Positions 17,037-24,510 of a DNA stretch of 64,000 nt are shown one piece after another. Within the stretch, counting starts at the first letter, position 1. Every line of letters starts with the position of its first letter. The stretch spans positions 14,303-78,302 of the forward strand of contig CAZPIO010000020.1 of the NCBI GenBank assembly GCA_964586235.1, in the 5' to 3' direction. Source of the DNA: JAUCQB01 sp964586235. Lineage in GTDB: Bacteria > Planctomycetota > Phycisphaerae > UBA1845 > PWPN01. The notes beneath the pieces are model-generated. The model made no database searches. It saw only the letters and a program-made list of their open reading frames with translations, and was not told where the DNA came from. The position numbers were made by a program, and so were the translations under genes.

Positions 17037-18461
17037 TCATGTTTCGCGGATCAGCGTGAAGCCCGCCAGCGTGGTGATCTGTTCCACCGCCCGTTTGTGG
17101 TCGCCGTAGAATGTGACCCGGTGCCAGCCCCAGCGGTCCCACTCGCTCAGCAGCTTGTCGACGTCGCCGATGATCTCCGCGGCCAGCTTGGTCCGGCAGC
17201 TCCTGTGATCGTCGATGTTGGCGACCGTTTTGGCCTGGTGAATGAGGACCTCCTTGCGCGTCGGGGCGACCTGCAGTGTGGTGACGACCTGTCCCAGTGG
17301 CATCAGCGAGTTGATCGATGCGCCCTTGCGGTCTTCGGCGTGCGAGCGGATCTCGTACGCGTTCGCCGCGCCGGCCGGCCCATGCACCTTGGTGGGCGCA
17401 ACGCAGTGGATGTACACCACGCGGTTGGTCGCCGTGTCGACCACCGGATCGCTGATGAAGCCCGGCTTGCCGACCAGGTACTTCATGATCAGCATGGTGA
17501 TGGTCGACTGGACGTCGGCTTCGCACGCCCCGACCCGGCCGTCGTCATTGAGCTGGCAGAAGCCGAGGCACGGATAGGCGTGCGTGTGGCCGCCGTAGAC
17601 GCCGCCGAGGCAGTTCATGGTCACGGCCTGGGCGTTGTGCCGGGCGAGCAGTTGCTGCAGGGCCAGGTACATCGCGGCCGACTTCTCGATCTCCTCGGCG
17701 GTCGGCTCGACGACCATGGCCGCCTCGGTCATCCATTTCTGTGCCTGTTTGCGGGCCTGCTGGCGGTCGGCCTTCTCCCACAGATCGTTGATCTCCTTGA
17801 ACTCGATGGGCACTACCTTTGTCCCGAAGGTGTCCTGGATCGCCTTGCCGATGTCGCCCGGGTTACCGCCGATGACCAGGATGGTCGACGAGCGGAGCTT
17901 CTTGAGCGTTTCGAAACAGCGGATCGCATCGACAACGTCCTCGAACCGCGAGGAGGTCACGCCGACGGCCTTCATCTTGTTGCGCCTGGCCCAGGCGATG
18001 TCCGACAGGATCTCGCCGGAAGCGCCGTACAGGTCGCCGACGAAGATGATCGGCTTGCCGGCGGCGGCGATGGTCTGGGCCGCGCCGGCCCACCCGCCGA
18101 GCATGTAGGCCACGTGGCCGTCGATGTCCTTGTCCGATTCGAGGATCTTCTTCGCATCGTCGGCGGTGTACGCCGTGGCCGGTAGGAACTCGCACCCGGG
18201 ACAGGCCTTGATCAGCCTGTCGAGCACTTCCTTCGTCTTGCCCGCACTGTCGTAGCCGAGGTACGGCCAGCCCGGCTCGCTCTGCTTGCCCTGGTCGTCC
18301 TGCCGGTGATGCGAGAACACCAGGCGGATCCGGGTCTTGCCGGTGTCTGGGGCCGCCTGCTCGGCCCAGACAAATCGATCTCCCACGGCCAGGGCCCCCG
18401 CCACTCCCGCCAGAAAGGCCCGCCGATTCATGCAACGATCGCAGATGTGTCTTCGAGACAT
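17037..18461 (-). CDS. Tat-exported L-fucose isomerase-like protein
   Basis: 474 residues; ATG 18461 with AGGAGG 7 nt upstream on the minus strand. A twin-arginine signal (MNRRAFLAGVAGALAVGDRF) begins at residue 11. The body resembles the fucose/arabinose isomerase fold: an N-terminal Rossmann-like half (GKPIIFVGDLYGASGE) and a C-terminal half with MNCLGGVYGGHTHAYPCLGF. Real sugar isomerases are cytoplasmic and have conserved Glu/Asp/His metal ligands; export by Tat suggests a folded periplasmic relative that binds or converts a sugar. It lies back to back with the aldo/keto reductase cluster and may act with it. Confidence 0.7.
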   Translation of the reverse strand: MSRRHICDRCMNRRAFLAGVAGALAVGDRFVWAEQAAPDTGKTRIRLVFSHHRQDDQGKQSEPGWPYLGYDSAGKTKEVLDRLIKACPGCEFLPATAYTADDAKKILESDKDIDGHVAYMLGGWAGAAQTIAAAGKPIIFVGDLYGASGEILSDIAWARRNKMKAVGVTSSRFEDVVDAIRCFETLKKLRSSTILVIGGNPGDIGKAIQDTFGTKVVPIEFKEINDLWEKADRQQARKQAQKWMTEAAMVVEPTAEEIEKSAAMYLALQQLLARHNAQAVTMNCLGGVYGGHTHAYPCLGFCQLNDDGRVGACEADVQSTITMLIMKYLVGKPGFISDPVVDTATNRVVYIHCVAPTKVHGPAGAANAYEIRSHAEDRKGASINSLMPLGQVVTTLQVAPTRKEVLIHQAKTVANIDDHRSCRTKLAAEIIGDVDKLLSEWDRWGWHRVTFYGDHKRAVEQITTLAGFTLIRET

Positions 18462-18512
18462 ACGCTGGCCTCCTGTTGACTGACAAAGCGCAAACGAGAA
18501 AGGCATCCGCGC

Positions 18513-18846
18513 TCAGCCCCGGTGACTGAGTACAAGTCCCAGGTTTCGGGTGAGGCGATCCAGAACGTCGGATCGCAGCGTGCGTTCGCCGGTGAGGAAT
18601 TCATCCAGCGCCAGGGGGGGAATTCCGGCTTGGGCTGCAACGTCGGCCAGCGATAGGGGGGCTGGCGTGGATTGCCCGCCGCAACTCGCCGCTGAGCGTT
18701 GGCTCGTCGCCGGCTTCCTTACGCATCCGATCGCGGGCTACCAGGTCGGGGAGTTCGTCGGCGATGCGGCGGCGTTTGCGCCGCAACCTGGCCCGCTGCT
18801 GCCGAGTCAGGACCCTCGTGACTCGCCGTGTCTGCCGACTCTTCAT
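18513..18846 (-). pseudogene. Small HTH-like protein gene with a frameshift
   Basis: From ATG 18846 the minus strand encodes a charged helical protein (LPDLVARDRMRKEAGDEPTL, then SGELRRAIHASP) that goes out of frame at a run of six cytosines (minus strand; G-run at 18656-18661). Removing one base restores SLADVAAQAGIPPLALDEFL followed by TGERTLRSDVLDRLTRNLGL, an XRE-like HTH, ending at a stop at 18513. The homopolymer makes a sequencing or assembly error as likely as a real mutation. If repaired the product would be about 110 residues. Confidence 0.6.
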
Positions 18847-18954
18847 GACCTCTTTACCCTGGTTCGGGCGCCTCACGAGCCGTGATTATACGCCGGCCGA
18901 ATTCGCATCCCAAGTCGACCGGAAGCCGGGCTTCAACACGTCGTGCCCGTCCGC

Positions 18955-18960
18955 TATAAT
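18955..18960 (+). promoter_or_regulatory. Candidate -10 box TATAAT for the reductase/cytochrome cluster
   Basis: TATAAT 56 nt before ATG 19017, with TTCAAC at 18932-18937 as a weak -35 at 17-nt spacing. Confidence 0.4.
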
Positions 18961-19016
18961 CACCGCCCTGTGGGCTACGTGTTATGTGGTGACCCCTTCA
19001 GGCAAGGAGAAAACTC

Positions 19017-20192
19017 ATGTCCGAAGCTGACTCGCGTCTCTCACGTCGTGGTCTGTTCAAATCGACGTCCCAGGCGGCCATTGCGGCGGTGGTGACCGGC
19101 CAGGTGCTGGCCCAGGCGGCCGACAAGCCGTCGACGCAGCCGGCCGTCGCCGATGCCAGGAAGATCCTCAACTTCAACCCGAAGATGAAGTATCGGCGGA
19201 TGGGCAAGACCGGCCTGATGATCTCGGAGGTCAGCCTCGGCGGACACTGGAAGAACCGTAACGGCGGGCGCTACTGGGACGCGTTTACCAACGACGAGGT
19301 GCCGGAGGACGTCAAGAAAAACCGCACCGAAGTGGTCAGCGCCTGCATCGATAAGGGGGTCAACTACCTGGACATCACGACGGCCGCCGAGTGCCTGTCG
19401 TACGGGGCGGCCCTGGCCGGGCGCCGCGAGAAGATGTACGTCGGGGCCGACGATCACCGTCTGTGCATCCGTAACGAAGACAACTGCACCGTTGCCGGGC
19501 AGGTCAAGAACGTCGAAGAGTGTCTCCGCCGCCTGAAGACCGATTACCTCGACATCTGGCGAGTCCAGGCCAGGATGGATGGCACGTCGAAGGATGCACA
19601 CATGGAAGTGTGCCTGACGGCGGCCGAGCAGATGAAGAAGGCCGGCAAGATCCGCCACTTCGGCTGTTCCTCGCACAACCGTCAGTGGCTGCAGCACGTG
19701 GTTACCAGGTTCCCGGGCGTCGAGATGATCGTGTTCCCGTGCACGGCCATTACCAGGAAGGCCGGCTTGCCGATCACCAGGGACAACGTCGAGGAGCGGG
19801 TGGCCTATAAGATGGCCGAGGATCTCGGCGGCAGCATCTTCGATGCCGTTCGCAAGCACGACGTCGGTGTCGTGACCATCAAGCCTTTTGCGGGAGGCGC
19901 GGTTTTCAAGAGCGAGGGCAAGTTCCCGGTCATGGGCGTCGGGCTCAAGGAGGAAAACGACCTCGCCCGGCTGACCCTGATGTGCATCCTGACGCTGCAC
20001 GAGGAGATCACCTGCGTCGTGCCCGGGCTGACCACGATGTACGAGGTGGACAACGCCTCACGGGCCTCGCAGCTTCGCGGCCTGGCCGACCTGAGCCCGG
20101 CCGAGCAGCAGTGGCTGGAACAGATGACGACCGACGGCCTGGCCAGCCTGCCGCCCGACTATCACTGGCTCCGCGAGTGGGACGTGATCTGA
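19017..20192 (+). CDS. Tat-exported aldo/keto reductase-like protein
   Basis: 391 residues; ATG 19017 with AAGGAGA upstream. The twin-arginine signal is LSRRGLFKSTSQ (residues 8-19), so the protein is exported folded. The (beta/alpha)8 fold is recognisable (YRRMGKTGLMISEVSLGG, CIDKGVNYLDIT, ECLRRLKTDYLDIW, CVVPGLTTMYEVDNA). The catalytic set looks altered: the Asp in NYLDIT is kept, the Tyr sits ten rather than five residues later, the strand usually ending in Lys reads KMYVGADD, and the usual His position reads RVQAR. It may therefore bind or act on sugars in another way. It is followed on the same strand by two cytochrome genes. Confidence 0.82.
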   Translation: MSEADSRLSRRGLFKSTSQAAIAAVVTGQVLAQAADKPSTQPAVADARKILNFNPKMKYRRMGKTGLMISEVSLGGHWKNRNGGRYWDAFTNDEVPEDVKKNRTEVVSACIDKGVNYLDITTAAECLSYGAALAGRREKMYVGADDHRLCIRNEDNCTVAGQVKNVEECLRRLKTDYLDIWRVQARMDGTSKDAHMEVCLTAAEQMKKAGKIRHFGCSSHNRQWLQHVVTRFPGVEMIVFPCTAITRKAGLPITRDNVEERVAYKMAEDLGGSIFDAVRKHDVGVVTIKPFAGGAVFKSEGKFPVMGVGLKEENDLARLTLMCILTLHEEITCVVPGLTTMYEVDNASRASQLRGLADLSPAEQQWLEQMTTDGLASLPPDYHWLREWDVI

Positions 20193-20265
20193 TCGTTCCC
20201 CTGCTTGTTGATGATGGGTATAGAGACCGTCCCGTGCGGGAGGGCGCCGGGCGGGGGGAGCTTCG

Positions 20266-21327
20266 ATGACCAGGAAGAATGCAGCGGCCGGGCTGTTGGC
20301 CGGACTCTCGTCCGCTATTCTCGTTTGCGGCTGCAAAGACAAGTCGAACGATTCCGCTACCTACGCCTCGCAGACCATGGCAATGGTCGCGACGGTCGAT
20401 CGGCCCACCGACAACCGGCTTTGCCTGGTGTGCCATGAGCTCCTGGCCGAGGAGGAGATCAGCCACAAGCACGAGGTCAAAAACATCCTGTGCATCGACT
20501 GCCACGGCCAGTCCCGCCTGCACATGGAAGACGAGATGCTGATGACCAAGGCGGATGTGCTGTTCGGACGCACCGAGGCGGATCCGTTCTGTCTCTGTTG
20601 TCATCCCGTTCACAAGGAGCCTGCCAAGGTGGAGGCCTTCCGCGAGGAATGGCGCGGGCGTGATCGGCCCAATGGCCGCGTGGTTACTTCGTCGAGCATC
20701 TGCACGGATTGCCACGGAACGCACAACATTCACCGGGCTGACGAAGGCAGGAAAGCGACCTCCACCCCGGCCGAGGAGCAGGCCGAGTGGATCCCGCTGT
20801 TCAACGGCAAGGACCTGGCCGGCTGGCGGGCCGTCGGAAACGCCAAATGGATGGTCGAGAATGGCAGTCTCGTCGGTACTCAGGGCGACAACAACGCGCC
20901 CGGCGATCTGCTCACGGAGGCCGACTACAAGGATTTCCAGTTGACCGTCACCTACCAGGTCGTCTGGCCGTGTAATTCCGGGGTCTGGTTCCGCTACCAG
21001 TCGGCGGAGAAGGCCTACCAGGCGGATATCCTCGAATACCCCGATCCGAAGTGCTACTCCGGCACCTTGTACTGCACCGGCAAGAAGTTCATCGCGATGA
21101 ACACCGATGCCTCGCTGGTTGATCGCGAGGGATGGAACACGATATCCGTCCGGGCCGAGGGACAGCACGTGCAGGTGTGGCTCAACGGCACGCAGGTGGC
21201 CGACGTCCAGGATGACACCAGCGACTCGGGCAAAATCGGCTTCCAGATCCATCCCGGTGCCCAGTATGGGCCCATGAAGATCGTGGTTCGAGAGGCGATG
21301 ATCCGACCATTGGGCGAGGGCAAGTGA
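20266..21327 (+). CDS. Tetraheme c-type cytochrome fused to DUF1080 (3-keto-disaccharide hydrolase-like)
   Basis: 353 residues; ATG 20266 preceded by GGGGGGAG. An N-terminal lipoprotein-like signal ends near ILVCGC. Four heme-attachment CxxCH motifs follow at residues 53-57, 76-80, 109-113 and 146-150. Residues ~174-349 are a DUF1080 jelly-roll (WIPLFNGKDLAGWRAVG at the start, GKIGFQIHPGAQYGPMKIV at the end). DUF1080 proteins include hydrolases of 3-keto-glycosides, made by cytochrome-linked glucoside 3-dehydrogenases. The fusion suggests direct coupling of sugar oxidation to electron flow in the periplasm. No dehydrogenase subunit is seen nearby. The fold and hemes are visible; the role is inference. 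Confidence 0.85.
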   Translation: MTRKNAAAGLLAGLSSAILVCGCKDKSNDSATYASQTMAMVATVDRPTDNRLCLVCHELLAEEEISHKHEVKNILCIDCHGQSRLHMEDEMLMTKADVLFGRTEADPFCLCCHPVHKEPAKVEAFREEWRGRDRPNGRVVTSSSICTDCHGTHNIHRADEGRKATSTPAEEQAEWIPLFNGKDLAGWRAVGNAKWMVENGSLVGTQGDNNAPGDLLTEADYKDFQLTVTYQVVWPCNSGVWFRYQSAEKAYQADILEYPDPKCYSGTLYCTGKKFIAMNTDASLVDREGWNTISVRAEGQHVQVWLNGTQVADVQDDTSDSGKIGFQIHPGAQYGPMKIVVREAMIRPLGEGK

Positions 21328-21356
21328 GAATGGTTTTTCAACGGGGCGATAATCGT

Positions 21357-21815
21357 ATGAGCAGGATTCGACTCTGCGTCGCGGGCTCGATCGCTCTCTT
21401 GGCCGTGACGGTGATGTGCGCCGCCCCCGGCAAGCAAGGGGGCGCATCGCGGACCGGCAGCAACGAGCAATGCGTGGATTGCCACAAGACCTTTCGCGAT
21501 GACCCGATTGCACGGAACCACGCGAGCGTGGGCCTGATGTGCGTGGACTGCCACGGGCCATCGGAAGCTCACGCGGCCGGCGGCAAGGAGAAGGCCAAAC
21601 CGGACGTCGTCTTCGCCCGAAACCAGGTCGACGCCCACTGCGGCGGCTGCCACGACCCCAGCGAGCACCCGCAGCGCAAGGCGAAACGCTTCATGGAGCA
21701 ATATCAGGGCCATCCGGGCCCCAATGGCCGCATGATCACCGCCCAGAGCGTCTGCACGGACTGTCACGGCAGGCATATTATGCCCAAGGGCGAGGAAACC
21801 GCGGCCGGAGGCTGA
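21357..21815 (+). CDS. Small tetraheme c-type cytochrome
   Basis: 152 residues from ATG 21357. The frame is open upstream to a GTG at 21324 that overlaps the stop of the previous gene, so translation may be coupled. Signal peptide MSRIRLCVAGSIALLAVTVM. CxxCH motifs lie at residues 39-43, 62-66, 95-99 and 133-137; the gaps of 23, 33 and 38 almost match those of the preceding fusion protein (23, 33, 37), and both have a conserved PNGR before the last heme. It is therefore a paralog of that cytochrome domain and probably its electron partner in the periplasm. Confidence 0.82.
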   Translation: MSRIRLCVAGSIALLAVTVMCAAPGKQGGASRTGSNEQCVDCHKTFRDDPIARNHASVGLMCVDCHGPSEAHAAGGKEKAKPDVVFARNQVDAHCGGCHDPSEHPQRKAKRFMEQYQGHPGPNGRMITAQSVCTDCHGRHIMPKGEETAAGG

Positions 21816-22080
21816 CTCAGGATCGTCGCGTTGCCTCACGTATGCGGGTCACCGTGCCGGTCTGCCCATCGCTTCACCGGCTTCGAAGCCAGGAATAGGA
21901 AGACACCGATCAGGATCGTTCGGGCAAACGGGATCGGCATGCGGACAGGCGTTGATGCCGTCGCTCGCCAGACACCTGGTCAAACGGTAGAATGCGTCGA
22001 GCAGCGTCAGCTCTAATTGCGTGTAGATCTTTTCGAACAGAAGACACTTCCAGGTATCGTCTACAGAAAAGGAGGACACG

Positions 22081-22818
22081 ATGAAAAACGCGTTCTTTCC
22101 CGTCCTGCTGGTTTTGCTGTGTGCCACATGCACGCCAAACCCTCCTCCCGAGCCTTCCACCTTCGGGCTGGAGATCCATCCCGCGATTGTCTTTGAGCTC
22201 ATTCCCGGGCAGCATTGCGTGCTGCTGGTGCAGGTCGTCAACGAAATGGCCGGCACCGGGCAGGGGGAGCCTGTCGCTCTCACCGCCGACGCTCCCGGTG
22301 CAACTGTCACGGTCGAGCCCGCCTCGTTGACGCCCGGCGAAGTGGCCGAGGTCACGGTGGTCCCGGGCGAGGCGGCGGTCGGTCAGGAACTGACGGTGAC
22401 CGTTACGGGGTCGCGTTCAGGCGAACAAGCCACCGCTGACAAATCCCTGATTGTTTCCGAGGGCGACGTCCAGCAGATAGAAAACGATATCCGCCCAACC
22501 GCCGACGAGATGCGGGACCTGTTCATCCCGTGGCTTGAGGCCAACCACGCGGAATTCGGTATCACCAGCCAGACCGAGTGGACCGGCATGGTCGTCTCTC
22601 CCTATATCCTGGAGGTCTCGCATTACCTGTTCTTCTCGGACGAGTGGGAGATGCACGTGTACTGGCACGTGATGATCCCGCCGGACGATTGGGCCAGGAT
22701 CGACCTGCGGAACCGATCCACGGAGGTCACGTATTCGCACTCCTTCGAGATCAGTTCTCGCAGCGATCCGGAACAGGAACCGCACGAGATCGAATTGCCC
22801 GAGCAGGTGTGGCGATAG
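22081..22818 (+). CDS. Lipoprotein with Ig-like domain, function unknown
   Basis: 245 residues; ATG 22081 with a very strong AAAGGAGG ribosome-binding site. The lipoprotein signal is MKNAFFPVLLVLLCATC. Residues ~25-125 form a beta-rich Ig-like domain (VTVEPASLTPGEVAEVTVVP), followed by a distinct domain (ADEMRDLFIPWLEANHAEFG, then WEMHVYWHVMIPPDDWAR). No known catalytic motif. Single gene, convergent with the Nudix gene at 22831. Confidence 0.7.
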   Translation: MKNAFFPVLLVLLCATCTPNPPPEPSTFGLEIHPAIVFELIPGQHCVLLVQVVNEMAGTGQGEPVALTADAPGATVTVEPASLTPGEVAEVTVVPGEAAVGQELTVTVTGSRSGEQATADKSLIVSEGDVQQIENDIRPTADEMRDLFIPWLEANHAEFGITSQTEWTGMVVSPYILEVSHYLFFSDEWEMHVYWHVMIPPDDWARIDLRNRSTEVTYSHSFEISSRSDPEQEPHEIELPEQVWR

Positions 22819-22830
22819 GGCAGGGTCGCG

Positions 22831-23457
22831 TCACTGCGGACGTTTGGCCATCTCGGTCAGTCCGTCGAGGCACAGGCTGGACCAGGTTTCCATGCTGTCG
22901 CGGACGGCCTGCAGTTCATCCAGAGTCATGAACGACATCTGGGTGATCATCTGCTCGCGCTTGCCGACCTGAGGGGCGTCGAGTGTCCAGAGGTGGACGA
23001 TGCCGAGGTGGACCTGGCCGACCTCATTTCGGTCGTCGTTGAGCAGGGCCACGACGTGGTCCTTATGGCCGGTTTCAACGACCACCTCTTCGGCCACCTC
23101 GCGCTCGACGGCGGTTTGATAGGCCTCGCGGAAATCCGAGCTGAACAGCGGCATGTCGTCGCCCGGATTGATGTGCCCCCCAATGCCGATGGAGCGAAGG
23201 CCGACCAGTCGTGTCTCGCCGGCCCGACGGCCGCGGACGTAGTTCAGGTACTTGCCGCCGTGGGTCATGATCACGTACGGGATGAGCTGCTTGTAGTTCG
23301 GGTCCTTCTCCGCCTGCGGCCGGGGCATAAAGCGCGGGACGCCTGCGACAAAGAGCCGGTCGAGGTAGCGATCCACGTCAAATTGCAGACCGTGGAACAT
23401 CCCAACCTGCTCCAGGACCTTCCGCTCGACGACCAAGACTTGTTCATCCTGCGTCAT
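22831..23457 (-). CDS. Nudix-like hydrolase
   Basis: 208 residues; ATG 23457 with AGGAG upstream on the minus strand. A Nudix-type box can be read as GGHINPGDD with a longer than usual gap to AVEREVAEEV (REVxEE pattern), the metal-binding part of these hydrolases. The N-terminal ~70 residues (VERKVLEQVGMFHGLQFDVD) form a separate segment. Nudix enzymes cleave nucleoside diphosphate derivatives; the substrate here is unknown. It follows the CobW/methyltransferase pair on the same strand, 129 nt away. Confidence 0.75.
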   Translation of the reverse strand: MTQDEQVLVVERKVLEQVGMFHGLQFDVDRYLDRLFVAGVPRFMPRPQAEKDPNYKQLIPYVIMTHGGKYLNYVRGRRAGETRLVGLRSIGIGGHINPGDDMPLFSSDFREAYQTAVEREVAEEVVVETGHKDHVVALLNDDRNEVGQVHLGIVHLWTLDAPQVGKREQMITQMSFMTLDELQAVRDSMETWSSLCLDGLTEMAKRPQ

Positions 23458-23586
23458 GCAATCGCTCCTGCTGCATTGTTCGTCGACGCTGCCGATCCGT
23501 CTTCCTTCCGGCTTCGGGGCCACGCCGCACCGAATGGTACTGGATTCAACCGGGTCGGAACAGCTTCTGCGCGAAGCTTGGGCGCG

Positions 23587-24510
23587 TCATGCCTCGCCCG
23601 GGGTCTCGGCTCCGCGCCCAAGATCCTTGGCGATGCGATCGATCCGGGCCTGAGCCTGCGGCGGGGCGATAAAGACAAGTGAGCCGGAGTCGGATGCCGG
23701 TGCCGGTTGGATGGTCAGTCTGCCGGCCGATAGATCGACGTAGAACCAGCCGGTCGACGAGGGCACGAAGCCCTTTACGCGGTACACCTCACCGCGAACG
23801 CCGTCCAGATCGGCTGACAGCCGGGCGATGTCGACCGGCATCGTGAGCCATACGGTGGTCACCGAGTAGTTGGGGTCCAGGCAGGCGGCGTAAGTGCCTT
23901 CGAGCCGCTGCGAGGGGACCTCGGCCAGGAGGTCTGCATCAATGCGCCCATATTGCGCGCGAATGATCGACGCCTGAGCGTGGATGCGGCGTATCTCCTT
24001 GTCGGTCTGACTCAGCGTTCTTTCGTCGTACAGATCGGTCTTGTTGATGACCACCAGCGTGGCGGCTTCGATCTGGGCGATGATATTGGGCAGGGTGTGG
24101 ATCAGTTTCAGGAAGCTTCCGGGATCGACGACGGTGATGATCATCCGCAGGTCGTACGTGCGGTCCAGCCTCGTTTCGCGCAGCATCTGCTGAACGACCT
24201 TGGGATCGGCCATGCCGCTGGCCTCGACCACCACGCCTTGGATCGGAGTTTCGGCGCCGCTCCACTGTTGCGGGATTCTCGTGAGCCAGTCCACGAATTC
24301 GCCGGCCAGGCAGCGACAGAAGATGCTGCCGCCTGGGATGCAGACCAGCCGGCCGTGATCGAGCCGCAGGAGCCGGCCGTCGAAGTCGATCTCCCCGCAC
24401 TCATTGACCACGCACACCAGGCGGCGGAGGCGGTTGGTCTCGGCAACGTGCTTGAGCAGCGAAGTTTTGCCGCTTCCCAGAAAACCGGTGATCAGGCTGA
24501 GCGGGATCAC
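23587..24510 (-). CDS. CobW/COG0523-family GTPase
   Basis: 307 residues starting at GTG 24510, which overlaps the TGA of the upstream gene (GTGA), so the two are translationally coupled. Walker A GFLGSGKT (9-16), a metal-binding loop variant GSIFCRCL (Cys 65 and 67, usually GCxCC), VVVEASGMADP and the guanine motif NKTD (156-159) identify a CobW/CooC-like metallochaperone GTPase. Such proteins load metals or help reactivate corrinoid or metal enzymes. Coupling to a UroD/MtaA-type methyltransferase suggests it serves that enzyme; this is inference. Confidence 0.85.
   Translation of the reverse strand: MIPLSLITGFLGSGKTSLLKHVAETNRLRRLVCVVNECGEIDFDGRLLRLDHGRLVCIPGGSIFCRCLAGEFVDWLTRIPQQWSGAETPIQGVVVEASGMADPKVVQQMLRETRLDRTYDLRMIITVVDPGSFLKLIHTLPNIIAQIEAATLVVINKTDLYDERTLSQTDKEIRRIHAQASIIRAQYGRIDADLLAEVPSQRLEGTYAACLDPNYSVTTVWLTMPVDIARLSADLDGVRGEVYRVKGFVPSSTGWFYVDLSAGRLTIQPAPASDSGSLVFIAPPQAQARIDRIAKDLGRGAETPGEA

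Noticed and set aside
20008..21561. 517-codon minus-strand frame across the cytochrome genes
   Set aside because: The plus frames contain eight CxxCH motifs and a DUF1080 domain; the antisense frame is a shadow.
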